Source: Desulfatiglans anilini DSM 4660 (GTDB lineage: Bacteria > Desulfobacterota > DSM-4660 > Desulfatiglandales > Desulfatiglandaceae). From it: DNA of 64,000 bases. The stretch's first letter is position 1, and the number at the start of each line of letters is the position of its first letter. Shown here one piece after another: positions 49,640-58,412 of the stretch. Made by a program: the position numbers and the translations under genes. Below the pieces are notes generated by a model, which was not told the origin of the DNA, did no database searches, and worked only from the letters and a program-made list of their open reading frames with translations. The stretch covers positions 1-64,000 of the forward strand of contig NZ_AULM01000014.1 in assembly GCF_000422285.1 (NCBI RefSeq), read 5' to 3'.

Positions 49640-49691
49640 AGCATGAGGACCCGTGCCCCAGGGGGTGGAGGGCAGGCTTCGGGCTGGTGGT

Positions 49692-51020
49692 CTACAGTTT
49701 GGCGAGGTAGCGTTCCAATTCGAAGGCGCTCACGTGCGTCCGGTACATATCCCACTCGATCTTCTTGTTCTCGATGAACTTATTGAAAACGTGCTCCCCA
49801 AGGACCTTCTTGACGAGAGAGCTCTTTTCAGCCTCGAGCGTCGCGGCGTAAAGGTTTCCAGGCAGATCGGTGATCCCGTGGGCCTTGCGCTCCGCCGGGT
49901 TCATCTCGAAGATGTCCTCTTCGATCGGGTCGGGCATCTCGTACTTGTTCTCGATCCCCTCGAGCCCCGCGCCCAGCATGACCGCGAATGCCAGGTAAGG
50001 ATTGCACGACGGGTCCGGAGACCGGAACTCGATACGGGTGGCCGCCTCTTTGCCCGGCTTGTACATGGGGACCCGGATCATGGCCGAGCGGTTCCGACGC
50101 GCCCAGGCGACGTAGACCGGCGCCTCGTAGCCCGGGACCAGCCGCTTGTAGGAGTTGACCCACTGGTTGGTGACGACCGTGATCTCCGGGGCGTGGCGCA
50201 TGATCCCGGCGATGTAGTGCTTGGCCACATCCGAGAGGTTGTAGCGGTCGCTCGGGTCGTAAAAGGCATTCCGCTCACCCTTGAAAAGGGACTGATGAAC
50301 ATGCATGCCGCTCCCGTTCTGCCCGAAGATGGGCTTGGGCATGAAGGTCGCGTAGAACCCGTTCTTCCTCGCAACCTCCTTAACGACCAGACGATAGGTC
50401 ATGGTCTTGTCCGCCATGCGCAGCCCTTCATCGTAGCGCAGATCGATCTCGTGCTGGCTCGGCGCCACCTCGTGGTGGCTGTACTCGACCTGGATCCCCA
50501 TGTCCTGCAGCGCGAAGATCGTCTCGCGCCGGAGGTCACTCCCCATATCGATCGGTCGTGAATCGAAATACCCCCCTGTATCCAGACATTCCGTGCCGCA
50601 GTTGTTCCGGAAGTAGAAATACTCGAGTTCGGGGCCCACATAAAAGGTATACCCCTTTTCGGCCACCTTCTTGAGAAGGCGTTTCAGGACGTAGCGCGGG
50701 TCCCCCTCGTAAGGGGTTCCATCCGGGTTCATGACGTCACAGAACATGCGGGCCACCGGGCGGTCGCCGCTCCGCCAGGGCACCAGCTGGAAGGTGGTCA
50801 CATCCGGCTTCGCGATCATGTCGCTTTCCTGGATGCGGGCAAACCCCTCGATAGACGACCCGTCGAACCCCATGCCCTCGCTCAGACCTTCCTCCAACTC
50901 CGAAGGGGTGACGGCGAAACTCTTGAGGACCCCCAGGACATCCGTGAACCAGAACTGGATAAAGCTGATGTTCTTCTCTTTGACGATCCTTTTGACATCT
51001 TCTTCCGTCTGACAAATCAT
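49692..51020 (-). CDS. glnA: Glutamine synthetase, type I (alpha-like)
   Basis: A 442-aa GSI. Signatures: FDGSSIEGF, the metal-site GPELEYFYF, HHEVAPSQHEID, NGSGMHVHQSL, and the RIEFRSPDPSCNPYL nucleotide region. The length and GNLYAATLEAEKSS (in place of the NLYDLPPE adenylylation site) indicate GSI-alpha, so adenylyl-transferase control is unlikely. GAGGAGG precedes the ATG. A sigma-54 promoter lies about 90 bp upstream. It would supply glutamine to GltBD and to the GatCAB enzyme. Confidence 0.95.
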   Translation of the reverse strand: MICQTEEDVKRIVKEKNISFIQFWFTDVLGVLKSFAVTPSELEEGLSEGMGFDGSSIEGFARIQESDMIAKPDVTTFQLVPWRSGDRPVARMFCDVMNPDGTPYEGDPRYVLKRLLKKVAEKGYTFYVGPELEYFYFRNNCGTECLDTGGYFDSRPIDMGSDLRRETIFALQDMGIQVEYSHHEVAPSQHEIDLRYDEGLRMADKTMTYRLVVKEVARKNGFYATFMPKPIFGQNGSGMHVHQSLFKGERNAFYDPSDRYNLSDVAKHYIAGIMRHAPEITVVTNQWVNSYKRLVPGYEAPVYVAWARRNRSAMIRVPMYKPGKEAATRIEFRSPDPSCNPYLAFAVMLGAGLEGIENKYEMPDPIEEDIFEMNPAERKAHGITDLPGNLYAATLEAEKSSLVKKVLGEHVFNKFIENKKIEWDMYRTHVSAFELERYLAKL

Positions 51021-51110
51021 GTGTTTTCCTCCTCTTGCTTTTCAATATGGATTCGAAAGTTTCTCAAGCCTGCATCGAACAGGTCAACGTCCTCGGGTGC
51101 CCTCTACTGT

Positions 51111-51126
51111 AGCAAGCACAATGCCA
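51111..51126 (-). promoter_or_regulatory. Sigma-54 (-24/-12) promoter of glnA
   Basis: On the minus strand: TGGCAT-TGTGC-TTGCT, matching TGGCAY-N5-TTGCW. Start of transcription would be near 51100, 80 nt before the glnA ATG. This is the classic nitrogen-control arrangement. Confidence 0.75.
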
Positions 51127-51234
51127 AAAGGAGCGAAAGGCAAAAACAGCTGTTATCTCAATAAACTATAGGTGGAGACGTCTGAACCGCGTTTTCTCTT
51201 GCCTGCATTATTGTAGGAAACATCGGGATAATAT

Positions 51235-51246
51235 AACATTTTTGTT
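51235..51246. promoter_or_regulatory. AACATTTTTGTT dyad upstream of glnA
   Basis: A 12-bp dyad, ACA-N4-TGT with extra flanking pairs (ATATAACA/TGTTGTAT). It lies about 110 bp upstream of the glnA -24 box. The same ACATTTTTGT string occurs in the inverted pair upstream of gltB. It may be an activator-binding site. Confidence 0.4.
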
Positions 51247-51264
51247 GTATCGCGAGGTGATGGG

Positions 51265-51897
51265 TCAGGAAACGGAGGCTTCCAGGAAAGGGCAGAACCG
51301 GACCAGTTCGGCCAAAAAGGTCCTCCGGTCCCGATAGAGGATGGTCTCGAGCCCCCGGCTCCGGGCCCGCTCGATGTTTCCCGGGTTGTCGTCCATGAAG
51401 AGGACCTCCGAAGGAGCTGTGCCGAGACGGCCCACAACCTGATCGAAAAAGGCCGGATCCCGCTTGCTGCGGCCCTCGACGAAGCTGTTGAAGACGGCCT
51501 CGAAGTACTGGAAGAATCGATCACGGCGGTCGAGCTGAATCAGCCAGTCGGTCTGGTCGCTCAGGATCGCCAACCGTACACCGGCCTCTTTCAAGACCCT
51601 GACGAGTCTCACCATCCAGTCCCGCAGCACGAAACGATCCAGGATCTCCCGACGCAGATCGGCATCCGAGCCCCGGATGCCCGTCTCAGAGCGGAGGTGC
51701 CGCCAGTAGGTTTGCTCCGACGCCTTCCCCGTAACGTACCCGCTCGCGTGCACCCACTCGGACGCCGTCTGGAAAAAGGCATCGGGATCCAGCCCGTCTT
51801 TCAGCGCAATCGCCTTGAGTCCTTCCCGGAATCCCTCTTCGGCCAGAACGCCGCCATAGTCGAAGAGGAGGACATCCACCCGGCATTTTCCCTGCAT
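51265..51897 (-). CDS. HAD-family hydrolase
   Basis: A 210-aa HAD phosphatase-like protein. Motif I is LLFDYGGVLAEEG, motif II LAILSDQTDW, the lysine region FVEGRSKRDPAFF, and motif III VLFMDDNPGNIERARSRG. The first motif lacks the usual second Asp (DYGGV instead of DxDxT), as in the YihX/epoxide-hydrolase-N-like branch. ATG 51897 has GAGGG upstream. The substrate is unknown. The spacer to glnA holds the glnA promoter. Confidence 0.82.
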   Translation of the reverse strand: MQGKCRVDVLLFDYGGVLAEEGFREGLKAIALKDGLDPDAFFQTASEWVHASGYVTGKASEQTYWRHLRSETGIRGSDADLRREILDRFVLRDWMVRLVRVLKEAGVRLAILSDQTDWLIQLDRRDRFFQYFEAVFNSFVEGRSKRDPAFFDQVVGRLGTAPSEVLFMDDNPGNIERARSRGLETILYRDRRTFLAELVRFCPFLEASVS

Positions 51898-52002
51898 CTC
51901 AAAAACCCTCGACTCCCCGCGCCCGACGAGAGGCGCCTCCACAATCTTGCCACCGTTTTTGGGAGGATAGCCGATCGACCGGAGAAAGGAAAGCCTCAAA
52001 AC

Positions 52003-52024
52003 CGCATTTCCGGATTGGAAACCG
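52003..52024. repeat. Terminal fragment of the palindromic repeat
   Basis: CATTTCCGGATTGGAAACC matches the terminal inverted repeat of 8028-8167 exactly (17 bp), standing alone near the upstream end of the HAD gene. Confidence 0.5.
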
Positions 52025-52153
52025 GCGCGCAGTGGACTATTATAGTGATTTTGACCGTGCGGTGGATTGTATCCAACCGGAAAAGCCCTTTTGATCGTCC
52101 GTTTTCGCCACCCGGTCCCACCTCGGCGAGTCGGACGCCCGTTTGGCCGGGAG

Positions 52154-52258
52154 CGGCTCCAACACCACGTGCAGCCGTGAAGTCATCCGAGGAGAAGAAG
52201 GCCTTCGAGACCGCGACCAAAGGCGGCTCGGACACCACGTGCAGCCGTGAGGTCATCC
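52154..52258 (+). repeat. 35-bp direct repeat pair
   Basis: Two near-identical 35-bp units (52154-52188 and 52224-52258) exactly 70 bp apart, each with ACACCACGTGCAGCCGTGA. They lie in the spacer ahead of the GTPase gene. CACGTG within each is palindromic. Function is unknown. Confidence 0.6.
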
Positions 52259-52330
52259 CGTGTCGTGACGGGGCACACCGGGCCTGCCCGGAGACGAACT
52301 CGGCCTCATCGCCTGTGATCCCGTGCCCGG

Positions 52331-54091
52331 GTGGCACATAACCCGAGAAATCTCGAGCTGACATCATTGGAATCTCTGATTACCGCCATCCGTGCCGTCC
52401 GCCATCCAGGCCTCATCGAAGCAAGCGCCGCCATCCCGGGGCTGGCGGAGGACCTTGGGCGCCAAATGGCGGTGATCGCCTACAAATCCAACTCACCGGT
52501 GACGTGGGTGATGTTTCTCGGCGGCACCGGCACCGGGAAGTCGACCCTCTTCAATCTCTTCTGCGGCAGGGCGCTCAGTGCGACCGGCGTCGAAAGGCCC
52601 AAAACCTTCGGTCCGATCGCCTATGCCCATGCCTATGCGAACATCGGGACAGGCTTCCCTTTCCCCGAGGTGAAACCCGATGAGCCCTCCCCCGAAGAGG
52701 ACCTGGGCCAGCCCATGGCCGGGGCCCCAGGCCGCCTGTCGATCATCAGCCACCGCCGCAAAACGCTCTCCCATCTCGCCATAGTCGACACGCCCGACGT
52801 CGACAGCGTGGAGGAGGGCAACCGGGTGATCACCCGGAATCTTTATCTCCTGGCCGACGCGATCATCTTCGTCGCCAGCCCGGAAAAATATGCGGACGAA
52901 GTGCCCCTCGATGCCCTGTTCGAGGCCTTCCAGGATGGGAAGGTGGTCGCCTTCCTCTTGAACAAGGTCCGCAGCGGCCTCGGTGCGGAGGACGTTCTGA
53001 AGGTCCTCGAAAGCCGTGGGATCGCATGCGAACGGGGGCTGATCCGGATTCTGCCGGCTGCACCCGGGGGTTCGGCCGCGGAGTTGAGCGCCCTGGAAGC
53101 CGTGAGCCGCACCATGCAGTCCCTTCACGCCGAGCTCGACCCGGCCTCATCCGGCGAGCGGCTGCGCCGCCAGCAGGACCGCCGCCTGGAGCACAGCCGC
53201 CGGAGCGCGCAGCGGCTGCTCGGCCTGCTGCAAGCGGAGGCGTCCGCCGCCGCCCAATGGCAGGAGAGGCTCGAGCAGTGCGCACGGGAGACGGCGGACC
53301 TTCTGCTGGAGGGAGAAGCAAAACGCTTCAAGGCACAGAGCGATGAATACATCCGGATCGAAATCCGCAAGCTCTTCAACCGCTACGACCCCCTCGCAAA
53401 ACCCCGGCGGGTGATCCAGGAAACGATCCTCTTTCCCCTGCGACTGCTCGGCTTCCGCAAGGACAGGGGCGAGGCGCGCCACAAGCAGGCCCTCGCGAAG
53501 CTGCGCAAATACTCCGACAGCTCCCCTCTGGCCGCCGCCCTGGCGCAGATGAACCGCCGCGTACTGGAAGAACTCGCCCCGGCCGGTCAAGACGCCCCCC
53601 TTGGCGCCGCCCTGCGGAGTCCAGACCTGCCTTTGACCGAGCCGGAGATCGAAGCCCGCATCCTGCAAGGCCAGGAAACGCTGCTTGCCTGGATAGACGA
53701 GCGGTTCCGCGACCTGGCCGAACACCTGTCGACGCGCAAGAAGTGGGGCATCTACAGCGCTTCGATCGTCTGGGGGGCGCTCCTCCTTGCGGTCGAAATC
53801 GTCATCGGCGGGGGCTTCACCATGATCGACGCCGTCCTCGACTCCGCGCTCGCACCCTTCCTGACCAAGGGCACGACAGAGCTTTTCGCCTACCAGGAGA
53901 TCCAGAAGATCGCCCGCGAATTGGCAGACCGATACCGAAGCGAGCTCCTCGCCGTGATCGACGAGCAGCGGATGCGCTACGAGCAATGCCTCGCGGCGAC
54001 CCTGACGCCCCCCGAAACGGTGCAACGCCTCGATCAATGGCTGAAACAGCGGCCCCGCGCCGGCGCGAAGGGCCGCACAGAACGTCCGTGA
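52331..54091 (+). CDS. Dynamin-like GTPase, first of a tandem pair
   Basis: A 586-aa large GTPase-type protein. P-loop GGTGTGKST (64-72), switch Thr region, DTPDVDS (G3), and NKVR at the G4 position, where NKxD is normal; the Asp that reads guanine is lost. Helical stretches (about 285-330, 430-480) and a hydrophobic segment near residues 480-500 (WGALLLAVEIVIGGGFTMI) suggest membrane association. GTG 52331 is the first start of the frame; its ribosome site is weak. The second GTPase starts 9 bp after its stop, and bacterial dynamin-like proteins often occur in such pairs. Confidence 0.8.
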   Translation: MAHNPRNLELTSLESLITAIRAVRHPGLIEASAAIPGLAEDLGRQMAVIAYKSNSPVTWVMFLGGTGTGKSTLFNLFCGRALSATGVERPKTFGPIAYAHAYANIGTGFPFPEVKPDEPSPEEDLGQPMAGAPGRLSIISHRRKTLSHLAIVDTPDVDSVEEGNRVITRNLYLLADAIIFVASPEKYADEVPLDALFEAFQDGKVVAFLLNKVRSGLGAEDVLKVLESRGIACERGLIRILPAAPGGSAAELSALEAVSRTMQSLHAELDPASSGERLRRQQDRRLEHSRRSAQRLLGLLQAEASAAAQWQERLEQCARETADLLLEGEAKRFKAQSDEYIRIEIRKLFNRYDPLAKPRRVIQETILFPLRLLGFRKDRGEARHKQALAKLRKYSDSSPLAAALAQMNRRVLEELAPAGQDAPLGAALRSPDLPLTEPEIEARILQGQETLLAWIDERFRDLAEHLSTRKKWGIYSASIVWGALLLAVEIVIGGGFTMIDAVLDSALAPFLTKGTTELFAYQEIQKIARELADRYRSELLAVIDEQRMRYEQCLAATLTPPETVQRLDQWLKQRPRAGAKGRTERP

Positions 54092-54100
54092 GGAACTGAC

Positions 54101-55840
54101 ATGCGAGACCCCGGCTTCCAAGTGCGGAAAGAACTCGACCGCATCGACCGCCTCCTCGAAAAAGACACCCTTTTCTCGATTGCACCCGGGGAGCGCCGGT
54201 CCCTCGCGGCCCGTTCAAAGGCCCTGCGCGCGAAGCTCGAGCGGATCGAAGGGCGTTTTCTGACCGTCGGCCTCATCGGCGGCACCGGTGTCGGCAAGTC
54301 CTCCCTCCTCAACGCCCTCGCCGGATCCGAGATCGCGTCAAGCAGCCACCGGAGGCCCCACACGGACCGGGTGCTGATCTACCGCCACATCCACGCGGAC
54401 CCGCCGCCCGCCGCGGAGCTCCGCCGTATCCCCTGGAAGGAGATCACCCACGAGGCCGGCGCGATGCAGGCGCTTCTCCTGTGCGACCTGCCCGACTTCG
54501 ACAGCCTGGGCGGTGAAAACCGCCGTTACGTCGTCGATTTCCTGGAGCACCTCGACCTCCTCGTGTGGGTCGCATCGCCCGAAAAATACGCCGACGGCCG
54601 GTTTTACGCCTTCCTGGATGAGGTCCCCAAGGCCAGGGAATACTTCGCCTTCGTCCTGAACAAGGTGGATCAGCTCGTGGAGCCCGGCGACGGTGCGGCC
54701 GCCGACCGCCTTGCCCCGGTTCTGAGCGGCTTCAAGGAACTGCTCGCCAAACACGGGGTCCCGGACCCCCTCGTCTTCGCCGTCTCGGCAGAGCACGCCC
54801 GGCGCAGCGGCGGGGCGGCCGTCTGGAACCAGTTCGATTTCTTCCGCCGGCACCTGATCGATCAGCAGCGCGTCAAGACCATCACCGCCATCAAGGCCGC
54901 CAATCTGAGCGCAGAGATTCAACAGCTCCTGACCCCTTTCGAAACCGAACGGCTGCATCTCGAAGAGGCCTCGGGGGTGATCGCGAACGCCCTCCAGTGG
55001 GTGGAGGAAAAACGGTCCCATTGGACCGCGGCGGGGCGCGAGGCCCTGTCTGCCTGGCTCATCAGCGAAACAGCCCCGGTGGGCGAAGAGCCGATCGAAG
55101 ACCTTTCGGGCCTCGTCGGTCCGAGCTACGGGATCGGCCTCCTCCTGCAAACGCTGCGGCGGGGGGGCGGCAACCCCGCCGGCGGCGATGCTCGGCCAAA
55201 CTTTCTGCTCCCGCCCGAAGGCACGGCGGCCATTCTGAGAAGGCCCTTTCAGTGGCTCGAAGAAAACCTTCACAGCCGCTTCCTGCGTGCCAATCTCCCG
55301 CAGAGCCTTTGGGAGGAGGTCCAGTCCAAACTCGACCTCGAAGGCGCATTCGAACAGCTGGGAACGGACCTCGCCACCGTCGGTGAACAAGCCGCGGCAC
55401 AGGCCGGAAGGCCATCCTTCCGGATCTTTCGGGCCGGGCAGATGCTGACCTTCGCAGCCCTCACCCTGTGCCTCCTCATCGCCCTGACGGGGGCCGGCGC
55501 CTGGCGGGCCTTTTTCGAGCACCCCGGCCTCGGCGGCGCGGCCGGACTCCTCGCGGCCGCGATCGAGGCCGTCTTCAGCCCCAAGGGCCTCGCCGCCCTC
55601 CTGAGCTACGCCTTGATCAACCTTTTCCTTTCCATCCGATTCTATCGCCGTTACAATAAGAAGCGGCGTGACGAGCGCCTCAAGCGGCGAGTCCGGCTGG
55701 CGGAGACCCTCGCAGCCGTCTGGTCCGAGCACCTGGGGCACCTCGCCGGCCGGTTGCAACGTTTGGAAAAGGACACCCGCGAACAGATCGGCGCGCTCGA
55801 AAGCGTCCTGGCGGGCCGTCGCGCAGAGAAGGGTTCCTGA
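54101..55840 (+). CDS. Dynamin-like GTPase, second of a tandem pair
   Basis: A 579-aa partner of the previous GTPase. P-loop GGTGVGKSS (60-68), CDLPDFDS at G3, and NKVD at G4, all intact. The C-terminal part has two membrane segments (MLTFAALTLCLLIALTGAGA and LAALLSYALINLFLSI) followed by a basic stretch (YRRYNKKRRDERLKRR) and a coiled tail. It probably acts with the first protein in membrane remodelling or protection; that is inferred from fold and pairing only. GAGGAA precedes the ATG. Confidence 0.82.
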   Translation: MRDPGFQVRKELDRIDRLLEKDTLFSIAPGERRSLAARSKALRAKLERIEGRFLTVGLIGGTGVGKSSLLNALAGSEIASSSHRRPHTDRVLIYRHIHADPPPAAELRRIPWKEITHEAGAMQALLLCDLPDFDSLGGENRRYVVDFLEHLDLLVWVASPEKYADGRFYAFLDEVPKAREYFAFVLNKVDQLVEPGDGAAADRLAPVLSGFKELLAKHGVPDPLVFAVSAEHARRSGGAAVWNQFDFFRRHLIDQQRVKTITAIKAANLSAEIQQLLTPFETERLHLEEASGVIANALQWVEEKRSHWTAAGREALSAWLISETAPVGEEPIEDLSGLVGPSYGIGLLLQTLRRGGGNPAGGDARPNFLLPPEGTAAILRRPFQWLEENLHSRFLRANLPQSLWEEVQSKLDLEGAFEQLGTDLATVGEQAAAQAGRPSFRIFRAGQMLTFAALTLCLLIALTGAGAWRAFFEHPGLGGAAGLLAAAIEAVFSPKGLAALLSYALINLFLSIRFYRRYNKKRRDERLKRRVRLAETLAAVWSEHLGHLAGRLQRLEKDTREQIGALESVLAGRRAEKGS

Positions 55841-55930
55841 GCGACCGGACGCCCCCGCAGCGGTTCGACAAGAACTTTTCCGGATGGCAGCCATTCTGAT
55901 AAAAACCGGCAGCGTATAAGGAGGAACGGC

Positions 55931-56602
55931 ATGGATCCAATCCCGGTCAAATTCGGCGAATGGTTCGAGAAAGGCTTCGCCCTCTACAAGCAGAACATCG
56001 TACCGCTCATCCTCGCCTCCCTGATCGCCCTGGTTTTGGGGATTGCGACGCTGGGCATCCTGGCCGGCCCGATGCTGGCAGGGCTTTTTCTGATGGTGCT
56101 CGCCTTTCACGACGGGAGGGAACCCCGCCCCGACGTGGGCGAGATCTTCCGGGGTTTCAATTTCTTCTTGAATTCGCTCCTTTTCGTCGGGGTGTGGGGC
56201 ATCGCCATGCTGATGCTCGCCGTCATCGTCGGGCTGATCCCGTGCGTCGGACAACTTGCCGCCCTGTTCGGCGTCTACGCGATGCAGACCTTCCTCATGT
56301 TCGGGCTGCTCCTCATCGTCGACCGGGGGATGGATTTCTGGCAGGCTTCCCAGGAGAGCTATCAGGCGGTCAAGACCAACTTCTGGCAGTTTCTAGGGCT
56401 CATGATCGTGACCGGCATCATCGGCAGCCTCGGGGCCATCGCCTGCGGCCTGGGCCTGGCGGTCACGGTCCCTATCCAGATCTGCATCCTGAGCGTAGCC
56501 TATCGGGACATCTTCAAAGATGGCGAGGCGGAGACCGCCGAGGTGATCGAGATCATCGAGACAGGTCCGGCGCCGGAGCCCCATCCGGAAAATCCCGCTT
56601 GA
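55931..56602 (+). CDS. Integral membrane protein, unknown function
   Basis: A 223-aa protein with five or six hydrophobic helices and an N-terminal FGEWFEKGFALYKQNIVPLI, a pattern seen in DUF975/glycerophosphodiester-domain-like membrane proteins. The C-terminal tail is acidic (EAETAEVIEIIETG). AAGGAGGAA precedes the ATG. It lies 90 bp after the GTPase pair and may belong with it. I cannot assign a function. Confidence 0.75.
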   Translation: MDPIPVKFGEWFEKGFALYKQNIVPLILASLIALVLGIATLGILAGPMLAGLFLMVLAFHDGREPRPDVGEIFRGFNFFLNSLLFVGVWGIAMLMLAVIVGLIPCVGQLAALFGVYAMQTFLMFGLLLIVDRGMDFWQASQESYQAVKTNFWQFLGLMIVTGIIGSLGAIACGLGLAVTVPIQICILSVAYRDIFKDGEAETAEVIEIIETGPAPEPHPENPA

Positions 56603-56824
56603 CGGGCGATTGGAGAGCACCGCTCTGCTGCGCTCCGGCCATCCTCCGCCCCCGCGGCGCAAAGGCATCCACCCTGGGCCCCCGGGATTCCACCGGGCTC
56701 GGATAGAGGGGGCTTTTTCCCCGGCCTGCAAACCGGGGATGAGGTGATCCACGGCCGACGCGCCCGCAGCGGAAAGCCGCTCGGCCAGAGGCGGTGTCTG
56801 CAGGGCGCCCTGGCAGCCTGGAAG

Positions 56825-57331
56825 ATGAAGATGTCATTGAACCCGTTGCATCTCGGAAAGCCGCTATCCCACTGGAGGCGTCTGTTCGGGCCTTCGGGCC
56901 GTCTGGTGGAGGTCCATCGGCCTCCATCCTGGTGGGATGTCGCCGGAAAGCATCTGCCCCTGGCGCTTATCGGGGCGGTGCCCCTCGCCTTGGCGCACTT
57001 CGTGCCGATTTCACGCCTTCCCGGGGTCCCCTGCCTGTTCCTGAAATGGACGGGGGTTCCCTGCCCCTTCTGCGGCTACACCCGCTCCTTCTGGGCCATG
57101 GCGCAGGGGGACTGGGCGTTCGCCCTCCGCAACGCACCGCTCGCATGCCTGCTTTATGGAGCGGCGATCCTCCTTCTACTCTGGAACGGGGGGGCGCTTT
57201 TTTCCAGGCACCGCTTCAGCCGGGGACGCCTTCTGCGGATCCCCGGACGACTCGCCGGCCCCCTGATCCTGATCGGCGCCCTGCTGCTCCTCTCCCAATG
57301 GGTGTACCGGGTCGCCGAATCCCTCACGTGA
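56825..57331 (+). CDS. DUF2752 membrane protein
   Basis: About 168 aa. The family signature is clear: GVPCPFCGYTRSFWAMAQGD and FALRNAPLACLLYGAAI, with three helices. The CPFC cysteines are conserved in this family; their role is unknown. The start is uncertain: ATG 56825 is used, and GTG 56744 (27 residues longer) is possible. Its last 156 bp overlap the convergent cation-transporter gene. Confidence 0.72.
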   Translation: MKMSLNPLHLGKPLSHWRRLFGPSGRLVEVHRPPSWWDVAGKHLPLALIGAVPLALAHFVPISRLPGVPCLFLKWTGVPCPFCGYTRSFWAMAQGDWAFALRNAPLACLLYGAAILLLLWNGGALFSRHRFSRGRLLRIPGRLAGPLILIGALLLLSQWVYRVAESLT

Positions 57332-58393
57332 AGGCCGCCTCTCCCCGGCATCTGTCTCCACAGGCCCGTTTTCAATCTCCGCCTCACCGGCTGAAACCCC
57401 GATCCGCACCAGACGCTCCCGCTCCCATCTCGGACGGCCCGTCGCCGCACGGCTTCGAAGTTCGCAGAGGTGCTTCACACAGACCGGGCAGTCCTCGTCG
57501 ATGCAAGGGTCCATGTGGATCAGGATGCTCGCACGCCCCGAAAAGTGCTCCTGAAGGAGGGCCTCCAGGTCCTTGGCCTCGCGGTGCGCCTCTTCCAGCG
57601 AAAGATGTCTCGGCAGGATCAGGTGAAGATCGATATGGATCAGACTCCCGGAACGCCAGGCCCGCAGTTGGTGGATATCGATCCACAGCACCTTGCGATG
57701 CCCGTCGAGGACGGACGAGATCCTGTCCAGGAGCTTCGGCTCCGAGGCATCCATCAGGGCGGAAAAGGATTGCCGCACCAACCCACCCCCCGAGACCAGG
57801 ATGTTCACCCCCACCAGGCAGGCGACCACCCCATCGAGCCAGAGTAGGCCGGTGAATTTGACCAGCAGCAGTCCGGGAAGCACGGCGGCGGAGGTGTAGA
57901 CATCGGTCAGGATGTGCTTTCCGTCCGCGATAAGAATCAGCGAACCGGTCTTTCTCCCATATTTGAGGAGCGCGGCACCGAGGGCCAGGTTGACGACCGC
58001 AGCCCCGGCCAGTAATAAAAGACCGCTTTCGAGGCACGGCAGCGGACGGGGATCCAGGATGTGGGATATCCCGCTCACGAATATTCCCACGGCGGCAACG
58101 ATGATCAGGGCCCCTTCGAACCCGGCGGAAAAATACTCGATCTTGCCATGGCCGTAGGGGTGGGAGGCGTCGGGCGGCTTTTGGGCCAGGATGACGCTTC
58201 CGAGGGCGAAGGCGCTCGCCACTACATTGATGATGGATTCGAGCGCGTCGGAAAGGATGGCCGAAGATCCGGTCAGGTGATAGGCGTAGAATTTGACGGC
58301 CATGAGGCCCATCCCCACAGCCAGCGCGAGCCCGATGACCGCAAGCCGTATGCGGTTTTCCCTGCCCGCCGTGTCTGAGAGACTGCTTGACAT
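57176..58393 (-). CDS. Cation diffusion facilitator (CDF) transporter
   Basis: A 405-aa metal/proton antiporter. Six transmembrane helices and the metal sites LSDALES (helix 2) and HILTDVYTS (helix 5) identify the family; the cytoplasmic domain follows (VLWIDIHQLRAWRSGSLIHIDLHLI). A CxxxxCPVC cluster near residue 305 could bind metal. The last 65 or so residues are low-complexity, charged, and read antisense to the DUF2752 gene, so they may be a read-through tail. The gene starts 19 bp after the DsbA-like gene on the same strand. Confidence 0.85.
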   Translation of the reverse strand: MSSSLSDTAGRENRIRLAVIGLALAVGMGLMAVKFYAYHLTGSSAILSDALESIINVVASAFALGSVILAQKPPDASHPYGHGKIEYFSAGFEGALIIVAAVGIFVSGISHILDPRPLPCLESGLLLLAGAAVVNLALGAALLKYGRKTGSLILIADGKHILTDVYTSAAVLPGLLLVKFTGLLWLDGVVACLVGVNILVSGGGLVRQSFSALMDASEPKLLDRISSVLDGHRKVLWIDIHQLRAWRSGSLIHIDLHLILPRHLSLEEAHREAKDLEALLQEHFSGRASILIHMDPCIDEDCPVCVKHLCELRSRAATGRPRWERERLVRIGVSAGEAEIENGPVETDAGERRPSREGFGDPVHPLGEEQQGADQDQGAGESSGDPQKASPAEAVPGKKRPPVPE

Positions 58394-58412
58394 GGGTCGG
58401 GTCCGCCCGTTC

